Origin: Tetraselmis striata | Lineage: Eukaryota; Chlorophyta; Chlorodendrophyceae; Chlorodendrales; Chlorodendraceae | DNA: 64,000 nt | Reading direction: 5' to 3' | Assembly: GCA_006384855.1 (NCBI GenBank) | Contig: VCJN01003400.1 | Location: 21,062 to 85,061 of the forward strand | Shown: piece after piece, positions 33,542 to 46,513 of the stretch | How the letters are laid out: each line of letters begins with the position of its first letter | Numbering within the stretch: position 1 is the stretch's first letter | Program-made: the position numbers and the translations under genes | The notes under the pieces: generated by a model | Databases searched by the model: none | Seen by the model: only the letters and a program-made list of their open reading frames with translations | What the model was told of the DNA's origin: nothing

Positions 33542-34547
33542 ATGGGCTTGAACAGCACCATCGCGGAGCGCATTGCGCGCTTCCGCTCGGCGCCGCCCAA
33601 GTCGCGCAGCGAACGGTGCGACTACTCCCCCCTCCCCCCCACCCGCCCCCCCACCACCATGTCCATCACTGCGCTCAGCTGCTGGCTGCCTGCTGCCGCC
33701 CATCATTTTCGCGACAGGCCCTCGCTCATTTGCATCGTCACAGCTAGCCACTGTTGTTCCTGACTGATTGCTGGCACCGCCGGTACATAGGGACCGAAGC
33801 CCGGCGCGCTTCTGGTGGCAGGGGGGCTCCAGCAGCAAGGCTGCCCGAGGCGCGGCGCCGCCCAACGGGGGGCGCCGTGGGGCGGAGAACACACCCTCGC
33901 CGCCAGAGCCGGAAGCTACACAGGTATGGTTCCCTGGTAGAGGGGGGGCAGCAGGGGAAAGTATGCTCTAGGAGACAGTCGCAAGAGCGAGGGCCAGTGG
34001 CGGTGGAAGCGGTTCTGAGTGCAATGGTGGGAACGCAGCGGGCGACGCGGGGCGTGACGCCACCGATGTCAGGCGCTGCGGCAAAGCCACCCTCGCCCAT
34101 GAAGATGCAGGCGGAGGCACACCGGCGGCGGGACGCGCTGCAGGAGCTGCATCACCAGGAGCCACCCGTTATGGCACATGCCTCGCCCTCGCCGCCCCGC
34201 AGCAGCCCTGCCGCACATGCCCAAGGTGCGCCCCCCCTCCCCCCCACCCCACCACCAAGAAACTGGGCGCCCCCAGTACTGATGCTGATGCTACGGATCG
34301 AGGCCACGGCGTTGGTGTGGCGTGCTGACTGTGACCGTCACCTCGTCCTCCTCTGCTCGTTGCCGGCCAGCGGCCAGCGCTGACCCGTCTGCAGAGCTCA
34401 TGGCTCGGCTGGCGGGGGCGCATCCGAAGCTGCACTCCGCCCTGCTCAGCATGTACCCGGGAGGCCGGCTGCCGCCCTCGGCTCTAGCCAAGGTGATCAA
34501 GACCGTGGCTGAGGGAGGTCAGGGAGAAGAGGTTGCGGGGAAAACGT

Positions 34548-34578
<31 letters not shown>

Positions 34579-37500
34579 CTTGGCCGCTAGCAGAGGTTTA
34601 GCCCCGCCTGGCTGACCCGCAGGTGAAAGAGCAGCTGGGGCAGCAGGATGCCGGCGGGCCCGGACCCTCCTCAGCCTCCCCCACTCCATCGCCGCCCAGG
34701 TGAGCGCCCGCTGGTCCCCATATCTGCACGGCGCTGCGTGCTCTGTCTGGCATTACGCCATCTGGCGAGGTCGTGGGGAATGAGAGGCCTACGTTCACAT
34801 GCGCGCTGCTGCTCTCAGGGCCAGCCAGCTGCTCTCCCGCGGCGACATGAGCGTGCGGATTGACGCCGGACGGCGCATCCACGATGTGCACGGCAGCCCC
34901 GCCCTCCTCACAGGCCGCCGGCCAGGGGGTAGCCCAACGCGCGAATCACCTACCAAACCGCGCCCGCTTGAGGTAATCAACCTCCGAGAGCTCGCGCGCG
35001 CCCCACGGCTAGGAGCTGTTCCTGTGCTCACGCCGGCCCTGCGCCTGCCTGGTGCAGGACTCGATGCGCAGCAGCGGCTCGCCGCCCTTCCAGCTGTACC
35101 GCCCCTCAAGCAGACACGCAGCCACCAACGCCAGCGCCAGCGGGGGCATGCCGGCGTCACCAGCACGGCGCAGCGCCTCGGGCACAGCTGGCGGGCGTAG
35201 GTTTGCTCCCAATAGGTGGCGTCCCCGCTGTCAGACGCGCGCTCCCCTCAGCCTGGTCGCACACCCATCGCTCACTCGGCCCCGCGGTGCTGCATGGCGC
35301 AGGAGCAGCGAGGGAGGGGGCTTCCCGGGCGCGGGGCTGCTTCAGCCCCCGGAGGGCAGCTGGAGGACGGAGGGCGGCAGCATCGTGATGCCTTCTGGGG
35401 AGATCTTCTGGGAGAGCGACGCGGACCTGCAGTGCGCCCTCTCTATGCTCAGTTTGATGCTCAGTCCACGTTGGTCCCCGCGGCGCCAATACTGAGCCGC
35501 TCTGCATGGACGGTGCCGCCACAGGGCGAGGCTGTCCGCGCGCGCCCAGGAGCTCGCAGCCCAGGTCCAGGGGCAGGGGGCATCATGCCAGCAGCAGGTA
35601 CCCGCGCAGAGGCCACTCATCCCATCCCGCCCACGTGGCTCCCTGTAGACATGACTGCCATGCCTACCCATGGCACGGAAGCAGAGTTCCACCACTGCCT
35701 GAACAGGTCTCATTTCCAGGAGGAAGTTCCCCCGCCTTCGCCATCCCTCATTAACCCATGTCCAAATAGGACGGCTGGCCAGTTTCTGTCTCTGATCACA
35801 AATCTATTTAGAATGTGTTTTTATCGAAACATCTTAGCTTTGTTCTCATTATGTCCATCGGTGGATAGTTATCCTTATCACGAGCCCACTTTGGCCTATG
35901 TGCAGACACGCACAGAATTATGTCGCGTGTCAGAATATCTGTTCCGATGTTATTTCAATGACGGAACATTCGGATCACTTCTCGCAAGGCGCCTTCCGTC
36001 GTCGCCCACATCTGTCGGCGGCAATTCCGCGTACCTTCTGAGGCTCCCGCGCTGTGCCTCTTGTGCAGTTGCAGTTTGCCCCACATCACGTGCAGCCCCT
36101 GCGCTACGCTCAACAACCTGCGTCGGCAGAGTCGACGCCACTCCGCAGTGCTAGGTGGCGTTCTCTGGAATCCTCTCCCGAAGAGCCCGCCCGGCCGGCT
36201 GGTGGAGGCCCGCTGAAACAGCGCCCGCGCGCCTCCGCCGCGGAGCCTCTGCGGGGTCAGCCACCGGACGCGCCCGTGCCACAGCACAACCCGGCAGCCA
36301 CGTCCTCGCCGTCTCGACGAGGCCGTCTCGGAGAATTACATGACGATTCCTCGTCATCTGAAGAAGAAACGGATGAGCGGGGCTGCGCGCCGGGGACGGA
36401 TCGTACGCACACGAGAGCCGTTGCCTCGCCGTCAACCCAGTACAGCAGCCCGGCCTCCATCGTCGAGGAGATCCCGGCGCAGCGGGAACTTGCGCCTGAA
36501 CGACGCTCTCCGTCACTCGACCCGCCGCATAGCTCATTTGCGCAGTCAGTCAGCGACCATGCCAAGCGCAGCCCGCATCCAGCTGGGGATGAGAGGCAAG
36601 AATTCGGTGCAGCGGTGGCATCCTCGCCGGCTCGCGGAGCGCGCGATGTCGACAGTCCCGCGGAGTGGGCGAAGCCGGAAATGGCGGATGCTGATGAGCC
36701 GGTGCCTTCCCGAAGTCCCGCGAGTCGCCATAGTCCTGTCGCGTCTGCAGGGGGTGGCAGTCTCCCAGCGTCTGCTGCTTCCCCTGTGACAACCGGCAGC
36801 CCTCCCAAAGACGCGTCTCCGGCGACCGATGGCACCAATGTCGGCGAGACAGTGGTGCTAGAGTCACACGATTTTGACTTTGACGACGTGGAGGAGCTCC
36901 TGCCCGTGGAGGAGATCGGGCGGGAGGAGGCCGAGGCGGTGGGGAAAGCGATGCGCGGTGTGGTTTCGGAACATCCAGGCCCCTTCAGCCCTTCGCTGTC
37001 GGAGCCGTCGCCGCCACCCAGCGACCTGAGGCGGTTCGATGCCGGCTCGCCTTCCCGTGTCCTACCGTCGGTTCAGACGGGCCGCAACAGGGCTGATGCC
37101 GCCCTGCCGGCGGGCTGCGAGTCTCCAGACTCGCCCAACTCGCGTGCTGCGCCACCGCTCCGCGAGCTGGCGGCTCGGAAGTCCGCGCAGCTCCGCCGCT
37201 CGCTGGCGCTGCTGCCCGCGGACGAGCGCGGCGTGCTCGAATCTCAGCAAGTTGTCGACGCCATCCGTAGCCTAGATCCATCGCTAGAGCGTAGCGAGCT
37301 GAAGGCGCTGCAGGTGAGGCACTGGTGCTGCCCGAGCGACATTACGCCTATTTCCTGCATCCGAGATTGCCACACCTTGACACGGGCGTGGCATGTTGCC
37401 GGAGACCTGAGCCGGGGGATGTGGTCGAACAGCGTGGGTCACTTGACGAATAAATTCACTTTGTCGGCAAAATATGACAGGCGCGACTGGGCCCCAGGAC

Positions 37501-40010
37501 CTCGAGTCCTGCTGTCTTTCGACTCCTCAGCGAAGCTGAGCCGGGGCGCCCATCCGTCGGGTCGTCCAAGCGCGTGACAACGCCTGTCGACTCCAGGTAA
37601 CTCCCGGATACTTTATGACGACCCTCCCCCTAACTAAAGGTCAACTAACTGGAGGTCGAAAGCTGCTGACTCTGGCGCATCATTGGCAGGACGCGCGTCG
37701 AAACGCGCCCGTCTTTGTCAAGTTTCGGACAAGCCTCGACCGAGTCGGCCAAGTTGCTGGACAAAATGGCCAGCCAGGTATCCCTGTCGCGAGCGGAGGC
37801 CCGCGAGGCACAAGTAACGAAAGCCATCAAGGTCCTGCCCCCGACACGGCATCGCGCTACACTGAATCCCCGGCGCTGTATCAGCTGCGTCCCTTATGAG
37901 ACCTTCTATAGCTGACGTGTGATGGGCGCGATTCCTCGGCTGTGCCGGCTCAGGACGACCTTGCGCGGATGGACTTGCCGGCGCTTTGCGCATTCTTGGG
38001 CCTTAAGGACCCCGGAGTGATCGACCGCGACGAGCTGCCGCCCTTTCTTCGAGAAGTTTGGCTGGCCACACGGGCGTCAGACGCCGCCGAGGATGCGGGC
38101 GCGCCGAGGATTTGTGACGAGTCGGTGCCCGATAATACAATACCTCCGGAGGCGCTCTCCGAGCTTGGCGAGCAGGTGGAGCGATTGAAGGTTGTGCGAC
38201 ACCTATCGCCCGGCATTACTCGCGTTAGGCAGTGTAAGAAGTGCATTGAACTGTCCGACCTCGCTCGTCTGCGCGGGTAGCGGCTCGCCGTGCGTTGGGA
38301 TTATTTATGTTGCGGAAATTCGTTGCATTCATACTCACCAGTACCCTGTCCCTTCCGCCCCTCCATGTATACGCCGCCCTGCAGACCTTTGTTCTGCGCC
38401 AGGCACACGAGAGCCTGGACAGCCGGATGGCCGATATAGAAGCCTGTGCGAAGGCGCCGACCGCGGGGGTGCAACCGGACCACGAGGTATCTGCGCTCCT
38501 CGACGAGCGCCATGCAGGCGCATCCCCAGGCACCGCGGCCGTTCAAGATTCGCGATATTCGCCATGGCTTGACACGTCGAGCCTGGTCCGCGCGGATGTC
38601 ACGTCGGCGCACCTGCCGCGCGCGATGCAGGCCGAGAGCGGCCGGCAGAGCGCGAACGCGAGCGAGCTGGCGGGGCTGCATGCAGTGTACTCCATGGCGG
38701 AGCGACATGCGGCAGTGAGGGGCAGCCTCAGCCTGGCCGACCCATCCTCCATACTGGAGGCTGTGCAGTCGTGCACCGCCACGGTGAGTCGTGGGGTCGT
38801 CTTTAACATTGCGAGCCTTGTGTCGTTCCCCCTGTCGGTGTGATACTGCTACCCGATTGTCAGCTACCCGCCCGTTACGTGACCTTGCTACGGACCCCCT
38901 TTTGCTCGCAGATCGATGGCACTATCAGCAACTACCTGCAGCGCACGACAGACGCCGCCCCTGCGCGTGGTGGCAGGTGATTCGATCCCACCGTACATGG
39001 AGCCGGTCCCACAGCCCGTTTTACCGGCCCTGTACGGAGATGTCGGCATCTCGCGGCTGTCCATCGGGCGGCTGCAACCGACCATGCCGGGCGCGCCGGA
39101 GCTTTCTTCTTCTCTTATGTCTGTGGAGCCGCTGGTGCCGGAACAGATGCAAGTGCCTCCGGGTGCCCCCGGCTTCGACGTCGGGCCGGGCGAGTGCGGC
39201 TACCGCGGCGATGGTCTCGAGGGAGGGCGCCCAACTGGCCAGTCGGCAGATCCAAGGCCTGCCGCGGACACGCGCAGGTCGGCGTCGGTGCAGACCGAGT
39301 CGCACGCGGTCCCGGAAGACGATGGCGCACCGCGGGCTTCTCGGGGCCGAGGCCGTCGATCCGGACGGAAGAAGTACAGCCGGCGGGCCGGTACCGCTAA
39401 GTCGGAGACTGTGTTGCATTCCGAGAGGGTGCCGTCGAGGCAGCTCGGCCAAAGCCCCGCCGTCGGATATCGTCATCATCCGGAGCCGGTCGCCTCCCAG
39501 ATGGCTGATCTGCCCCCGGCCGCATACTTCGGCGATTCTGCGCCGTCGCAGCCTACCACTGCTCCGAGTAGCGCCCCCCCTGGCGGGTATTACGCCTATG
39601 CGAGCGGCCCGCCGAGCGCGTGGCACGCATCCCAGGCGCCGTCATTCGCCCCGCCGCAGCAGTACCCCGCCATGATGCCGCACGCCGCCACCACTGTCGA
39701 GACGCCGCACTACTACGGCGCGGCCGTCCAGCTGCAGCCGACCTCGCTCACTGACGACGACCCGCCGCAGAGCTATGACTGCATTTATTCCTATGGCGGG
39801 CCGCATTGGGGACCGAGCGCCCCCCTCCCCGCCGCACACGCCTGGGGCGTCGCTCCGCATTGGCAGGGCACCGCTGCCGCGAGCGGTCCGCCGCCTGCAA
39901 GCCGCGAGAGGCAGATGCCCGGCGGTGGGTCGGCCGTCGCCGGCGGATACGGGTACTCAAACGACTCGTACGATCTGCACGCCCTCGCGTCGGGCGGGCG
40001 GATGTGGTGA
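33542..40010 (+). CDS. Large disordered Pro/Ser-rich protein (unknown)
   Basis: Fifteen exons: 33542-33615, 33791-33923, 33972-34225, 34378-34492, 34623-34699, 34819-34972, 35058-35215 (or 35200), 35303-35431, 35560-35597, 36043-37313, 37541-37596, 37690-37831, 37954-38175, 38385-38783, 38952-40010. The sum is 4,281 nt, about 1,426 residues, with phases matching at all joins. The N-terminus has a compact RFRSAPPKSRSER motif and then ARFWWQ. The rest is mostly low complexity: acidic SSSSEEE near residue 480, a DFDFDDVEELLPVEE patch, short helical stretches (KLLDKMASQVSLSRAEA, LRQAHESLDSRMADIEA), and a Pro/Tyr/Gly-rich C-terminus ending GGRMW. I do not recognise it. The N-terminal motif recalls Pro/Ser-rich centrosome-type proteins, but that is a weak impression. 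All introns are GT-AG. It is convergent with the AAA ATPase gene. Confidence 0.65.
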
Positions 40011-40157
40011 ACCCCCTCGGGCTGCTCTTGGGTTGTGAGCATGTGCAACTGCAAGCCTGGGCCATCGATGTGATGATTGGCTCTCGGACAGAACGGTGAT
40101 GCATCCAGTGGGTTTGCAGCCCCTACGTCCATCTACATCAGACATTCCATATCATGC

Positions 40158-40162
40158 TGTAA
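40158..40162 (+). terminator. Probable poly(A) signal (TGTAA)
   Basis: TGTAA 148 nt past the stop of the disordered-protein gene and before the convergent AAA gene's stop. The assignment is inference from the chlorophyte consensus. Confidence 0.4.
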
Positions 40163-40302
40163 CTATATCATTTACTACATGCCTCAACCCAATCACTCAT
40201 GGAGCCGCTGTCAATGCACTCGCTGCTGTCTACCCATAGCATGGGCGCCATCTACTACACAGCTCGGTAAAGGAGCATCCGACGCGCCGCTACTACAGGC
40301 AC

Positions 40303-43300
40303 TCACATAAAGTACGAGAGCGTTGCGTTGCGCTGGCCCGACTTGTCCCCCTCCCCAAACTTGGCGCTCCACTCCCGCAGCTCCCGCATCGTGTGCCCGT
40401 CCGCGTCCACGCTGGCAGTCACCTCTGCGCGCGCCGCCACAAAATCCTCGGCGCTCAGCGGACGCAGGCGGTCCTGCGAGGAGCGCTCCGGGGCGACGCT
40501 GATCGCCAGGCAGTCCGCTAGCACCTCCGCCGCGGCGCCGTCCAGCGAGGGCGCGCCGCCGGGCGCCCCCTCCGCCGGCTGGCCGGCCCCCAGCAGGGTG
40601 GACGCGCCCCTCATGGCACCGCGAGCACGGCTGTCCTCCCTGAGCAGCTCCCGCACGGGGCGCATGCCCGCGGCGGTGGCCAGCCGGCGGAGGTCGCTCC
40701 CGCTGAAGCCGTCCGCGCCGCTGGCCACCGCCTCCAGCGACACGTCGTCCCCCAGCCGCTCGCCGCTCAGGATGGCCTGACAGCCAGAGGAGTAGTCAGC
40801 GCCGCGACGGCAGTCGGCTGGGCATCCTCAGCGCTCGGGAGCCCGCCACCGGCTGGGGGAGCTGACCAGGTCATGGTTGATGGGGCAGGCAGGAGGGGGC
40901 TCACCCGGAGGATCTCCACGCGCGCGCCTGTGTCGGGCAGGTCGCAGAAAACGCGGCGGTTGAAGCGGCGCAGCACCGCCTCGTCCAGGTCCTGCGCGGG
41001 AGGCGGCGTGAGCGCGGTGTCAGAGCTCGCGAATTACGGCCTCTTGCAGCCCGCTTTGATGGACATGGAAGCTTCAAAGCCGACAATGTGTGCCCCCATA
41101 ACGCACGTGTATGTGTCCTCAGCCAAAGGGGGGGGGGGGGGGGGGGGCAGCGTGCCTGCGGCCTGTTGGTGGCGGCCAGGACCATCACACGCGAGGCCTT
41201 GCCGGCGGAGGCGATGCCGTCCCACTGCGACATGAACTCGTTCTTCAGCTCCCGCGTCGCCTCGTGCTCCGACATGCCGCTGCGCCGGCTCAGCAGCGCG
41301 TCCACCTGGGCGGCCAAAGCGCCGGGAGGCTCTCACCGGCGCACCCAATCCACGTCCCTGCAGTCACTCCCAGCTGCGGTCCGGGACAGCCTGGGCGCTC
41401 AGTGCTCCGCTCACCTCATCCACAAACATGCAGCACGGCGACAGCTTGTGTGCGAGGTTGAAGGCGGCGCGCACAAAGCGGTTGGCGTCGCCCATCCACT
41501 TGGACACCAGCGCGCTGGGCTGCAAGGCGGAAGGAAGGATACGGAGGCCGGGGGGTGGAAGGGGGGAGAGGGATACAGTGGCGGCATAGGCTCAGCTCCC
41601 ATCAGACCGAAAGGGGAGGGGTGGGGTGTCGAGCAGAGCCTGGAGGGTGGGTAGAGGATGGAGGGGGGGGGGAGGAAGGGGGGGAGGGGGGGAGGGCGCA
41701 CCGAGAGCACGAGGAACGAGGCGCCGCACTCGGCGGCGACGGCGCGCGCCAGCATTGTCTTGCCGGTCCCGGGCGGACCAAACAGCAGCACCCCGCGGCA
41801 CGGCGCGTTGAGCAGGCGGCTGCGGAAGAAGAGGTCAGGGTGCAGCAGCGGCAGCTGCACCGCCTCCCGCAGCGCGTCCTTCGCCTTCTCCAGCGCACCC
41901 ACCTGCGCCGCCGGCCAGGGCATTGCAGTTACAATAGCCAGGCAGGTTGCTGCCTGGGCCCCAGAACTTGAGATTGAAAAGAGAGGCGTGTGCAAGACGG
42001 GGGAGGCGGTTAGTCAGCTGGCGCTGCCTGGCTACCTCGCTGAAGCCTGAGCCGGCGTCCTCGGGGAAGAGCACTTCGGGCAGAAGAGCGCGCTCGTACT
42101 GGTTGTCCGCTCTGACCTGGCAGGGCGGCGGCGATGTAAGGGCTCAGGGCTGACCTGGCAGGCGTGACGGCCCGGGCAGGTGATGAAATAGCGAAAGGGG
42201 GGAGGGGGCTGCCTGCTTGCGGAGGGAGCCGCCCAGCTTGAGCATGCCTAGCCCGTACAGCATGGCCGCGCTCCGTATGGCCAGTGGCGGGGGGTCCGCG
42301 TCGCCAGCGGGGTGGGCAGCGGAGCTCAGGGCCAGCAGTGGCGGCGCCTGAGGCTGGCCGCGGGACGCAAGGAGCTGCTGCCGCTCCAGCCCGCGGCGCA
42401 GCGGAGCCGAGGAGAGGCCTGCCGGCGGAGCGGGGGCGGAGAAAGGAGGCGCATCAGGCAAGGCGGCAGCGCAGGGCCCGGCAGGACGAGACAGGGTGGG
42501 CTGCTGCTGACAAGACAGCCGCCGTGGGGCCATGAAAGGGTAGCGGAGTGGGGGAGTGCCGGGTCGGGGTGGGCGGCGCTGTCTGCTGCCAGCCGCCAAT
42601 CAGACCAGCCGGGCCTCACTTACCGGCCAGGTCGTCCGAGCTGGCTGCCCGCCGCCGCCGCAGCCCCGTGGCACCGCCCGGCCCGCCCTCCGCCAGCTGC
42701 CGCTCCGCCACCTGTGGGTACATGCATGCCAGCGCCTTTGCCGCTGATGGCAGGGGGCGGGGCGGTGGCAGCGGCAGCGGCGGCGGCGTGCCGACGGGAT
42801 CACCCTCCTTCTCCCTACCACCAGGGGACGCGGCGGGGGGGGAGTGAGGCAGGGGGGGGGGGGGGGGGGGCGAGTTGGCGGCAGCGCAACATGCCGTTCC
42901 CCCCCCCCCACACCTCCCACACACACACGCATTCCCTCATGCACTGCACATGGCCCGCAGGATGATTGGGGCGAGCAGGCGGGGAGCGCTCACCGCAGCA
43001 GCAGCTCCATGGCGGCCGCCCACGCCAGCACCTTCTCCCACTCCGCCTCCGCCAGCGTCTACAGTGGGTCACCGTCGCACAGCAACGCCGTCACCGCCCG
43101 CGCAGTGGGAAAGGGTGGTAAGGCCCCGGGGAGCGGAGCGTGCAAGGAGAGGAAGGAGGGGGGGGGGGGGGGGGGGGATCCAGCGCACCCCCTGCCGCAG
43201 CAGCCGGTCCTCCTCCGGCACGCACAGGCAGTGCCGCTTGGCAAGGCTAGCCAGGGCGCGCCGGTTGCGCTCCGCCCGCTCGTCCTCTACGTCTGCCGCG

Positions 43301-43881
43301 ATCTGCGCGCGGTGCGCCGCGGCCTCTGGGCCCTCTGGCAGCGGCCCTAGTGGCACCTGCACCCCCCGGCCCCCATCCCGCACAAACACATAAACGCACA
43401 CCCAAAGGGCTTCAGAGGGGCCTCCATCAACGCCTGCCCCAAGCAGCTCCCCGCTCTTCGTGGGTGGGGGGCACTGAGGGACAAAGCGAGACGATAAGGG
43501 GGGGGGGGGGGGGGGGGGGTTCATCGCACCTGGATAAGGAACAGCCCGGCCAGTGTCTCGCGGCGGTTTGGCCCCAGCTCCTCCAGGCTCAGGCCCAGCT
43601 CCGCCGCTGTCGGCAGCAGCCTTGGCGCGCCATCGTCAAGGCCGTCTGGGGCCGGCTGGGCGGGCGGCTGCGCAACCCCGCGGCCTCCCTCCCCGCCTCG
43701 GCGACTGGCTGCGCCTGGCAGGAGGTGCGCACCCGCTTCGCCCAGCGCCGTGCCCGCCACCACAAGAAAGCGCCTGCCGCAACCGGCATCCGCTCCAAAT
43801 GCACCCTCGAACGCCGCCGCCTGGGCCTGCGGGAGTGGGTGTGACGATAGTCGGCCGCCCGCGAGAGAGGGGGGCTAGCTA

Positions 43882-43934
<53 letters not shown>

Positions 43935-45316
43935 TTGGGGGGGGGGGGAACGCTCACCGGCGAGCCGGCGATGAGCTGCTCCGCATTGGGCACCACCAGG
44001 ACGAGCGGGCTTCCGTGGTTCTCACTGCCAGGCAGCAATCACGCACGCTCAGCCCGGGATCAGGGGTTACCTCTCGACAGTCATGCTACAACGGGACAAA
44101 GAATTATTTTATTTTATATTTTTCTTTTTTTTTTTTTGGGGGGGGGGGGGGTGGGGGGGGGGGTGGACCAGGCGCGCCGCAGCGCCTCCCAGACAAAGGC
44201 GAGTCGTCCGCCGGAGAGGAAGAAGGAGAGGAAGAAGGGCAGCAAGCCGCCCTGCGCCCCGCCGCCTAGCAGCGCGTCCTCCTCGCTCTCCGGCGTCGTC
44301 CCCGTGGTGCAAGTGCCGGCGCCTCCCTCGCCGCCCTCGCCCAGGGAGGTGGAGGCGATGTCGCCCAGCAGGCGGCCGTCCACCACGAGCAGGTCGGCGC
44401 CCATGCGGGCCGCCAGCGCTGAGGCCACCGCCACCTGAAAGCGCTCGCTGTCACTGCCGGCCTGGGTGTGCACAGGGTGAGGGTGTCAGCTGCGCGCATG
44501 GCCCATGCAGGGAGCGGCCACCGACGTGCATGCGCATGGACAGAGGGTGCCGGGGGGGCAATGCTAAGCGTCCCCGCGATCGCATGCCACCGCAGCACCT
44601 TGAGCAGCACGTGGCCCAGGCGCGGCAGCTGCGCGGGGGGCTGTGATGCAGCCGCACGCGACAGCAGCGTGTGCGCGCCGGCGTGCAGGAGCAGCCGCTG
44701 CGCGTCCTCTGGTACGTGATAGGGCATGCCCTCGAAGGAGTCGCTCAGGCGGTGGCTCTGATGGCCAGCCCAGTGAGGGCAGGGGTCAAGCCGTCAGCCC
44801 ACTCAGCAAGGGAAAAGCGCAGCTCCCGCCACGGCTTTGCAGCGCATGCAACAAGTGTGAGTGGACTGGTGGGTGAGTCAGGGGGAGGGGTGGCAGGGGG
44901 TGTGAGAGCTCGGCCCTCACCGGCTGCACCGCCCGTGCGACAGCCTTCCGCACAGCAGCTGGCTCCATTGAGCACAGCACGGCGCGGCGAACCACAGTCA
45001 CGGCAAGCAGGGCATCCTGCAGGTCCCCGGGTCGGCAAGCATCCCCCGTGCACCACACGAACGGTCAGCTCTGTGAGTGGGCCCGGCTAGCTGCTGACGC
45101 AAAGTGTGCCGGGGTGGGCGCGGCGCCGCATGCTGTCCTCTCACTGCGGCGGTGAGGGCGCGAGAGGGCGCGGAGCGTGCGCACCTGAAGCTCCCGGAAG
45201 TAGCGCAGCAGCCACGCCAGAGCGGCTCCGAGCACCGCCCAGACGACCTCCTCCACGGTGGTAGCATCGCCCCGTTGCTCCGCCGCGTGCCCGCGGCCGG
45301 GCGGCTCGTCTGCCAT
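40303..45316 (-). CDS. Membrane-anchored AAA ATPase, plant-type (MSP1/ATAD1-related)
   Basis: Exons from 45316 down: 45316-45185, 45016-44921, 44757-44599, 44461-44169, 44024-43958, 43655-43530, 43356-43189, 43058-42994, 42711-42624, 42418-42213, 42116-42036, 41902-41702, 41519-41415, 41305-41156, 40991-40905, 40776-40303; about 830 residues. A membrane helix ([17 protein letters not shown]) lies at about residues 14-33. Walker A GPPGTGKT is near 535, Walker [13 protein letters not shown] near 592, sensor AATNRP near 640, arginine fingers in RRFNRR. The C-terminus, NATLSYFM, matches the KSLSYFM end of the large plant AAA proteins, and the N-terminal third also follows them ([42 protein letters not shown]). 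Related enzymes extract or remodel proteins at organelle membranes; the substrate here is unknown. Introns 10 and 14 have GC donors. The exon 8/9 join does not fit in phase, and the exon 6 start is my choice among alternatives. Confidence 0.85.
43888..43931. repeat. (TA)n microsatellite in AAA-gene intron 5
   Basis: About 22 TA repeats, followed by a T-run and then a poly-G run just before exon 5. Confidence 0.9.
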
Positions 45317-46461
45317 CGCGCCCGCGAGCCCGAGAACCGATATCCCACTTGTCGACGTGGACAGGGAAACCTGCAACGCGCTGGCCGTCAGAGAGGGGGG
45401 GGTGTCGTCGCAGCAGCAGCAGAAGAGCGAAGGTGGCAAACGAGCAGTAGGTGTGGGTAACGCCGCGGGGCCGAGGGGTGTGAGCTGACGACAAATCGGA
45501 GGGCGGGGCTACGGGCGGTGGGCGGCGGGCTAGTCGACTCGACGATCGCGCCATTCGCTCGCATATCCTCCGGCGCGCGCCAGCGTGATGACACGGCGAC
45601 CGCGACCGTGTCATCACTAATAAATTCTCGAGCGAATTGCTGCGGGTCGTGGTGATATTGGTTTCGGAGCACCATCTTATGGGCGCGCGACCTGCAGTCC
45701 CGCATTATGACAACGGCGCTCGACCGAACTTCCGAGCACGAGCAGCAGCACGGCGGTGTGTCACCGGCCGACGGGTGCTAGGCGGCAGCTACTGGCAAAA
45801 GGTGCTGGCGCGAGGGACAAACCGCATACCGCGGCACAAGGGCGCATGCCGCTTGATGGGCAGCAAGGGCATGGAGTTGCGCCGTTGAGCGGCCGAGCGG
45901 TCGCGCGGAGCCCGAGTGATCGCGACCCCTATCGTCAGCGCTCGGCTGAAGTGCGCGCGCACTTAACAGCCCGTCAAGAGAGGTACGGTGCACACGGCAC
46001 TATATGATGGGTAGTGCTGCGGGCAACGCTGCTCGACATCGAGATGCCATCTGCAGGAAGGGGGAGGGGGGGTGGGGGGGGGGGGGGGGTTGGTGTAGGC
46101 TGAGGCGCAGTTTCGTGGACATCATGTTGTTCTGGCGTTGATGGTTTCGGAGCAGCCGGTCGCAGCCCCGCACACTACGTTCGCGCGCTGCGCCTGCCTC
46201 CTTTGGGCGAACGCCGTATTGGCAGAGAGCGTGAATGCGTTACATTTTAATATAGAAGTGATGCGCCGCCTATGCGGCACATGCAAGAGCGCGATACCCT
46301 GCTCGTGAATAATAAGCGCACATCATCGCAGCATATCGTTCAGAGCAATACGACGCGCGTTGCGGTATATTTTACCCATCACATATTAGCACTTACAGGT
46401 CGTCGTGCTGTCAAACAGATGCATTCGCCGCGCCACCGCCGTCAGTGGCGGGGTATGCTGG

Positions 46462-46478
46462 ACACACACACACACACG

Positions 46479-46513
<35 letters not shown>
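46462..46513. repeat. Compound CA / TA / TG microsatellite
   Basis: cacacacacac, then a short ta-rich core, then tgtgtgtgtg: itself an inverted repeat that can fold. Confidence 0.9.

Noticed and set aside
33542-33923. Assignment of the N-terminal motif gene to PROSER3
   Set aside because: The likeness rests on memory of a short Pro/Ser-rich motif; without a search it cannot support a name.
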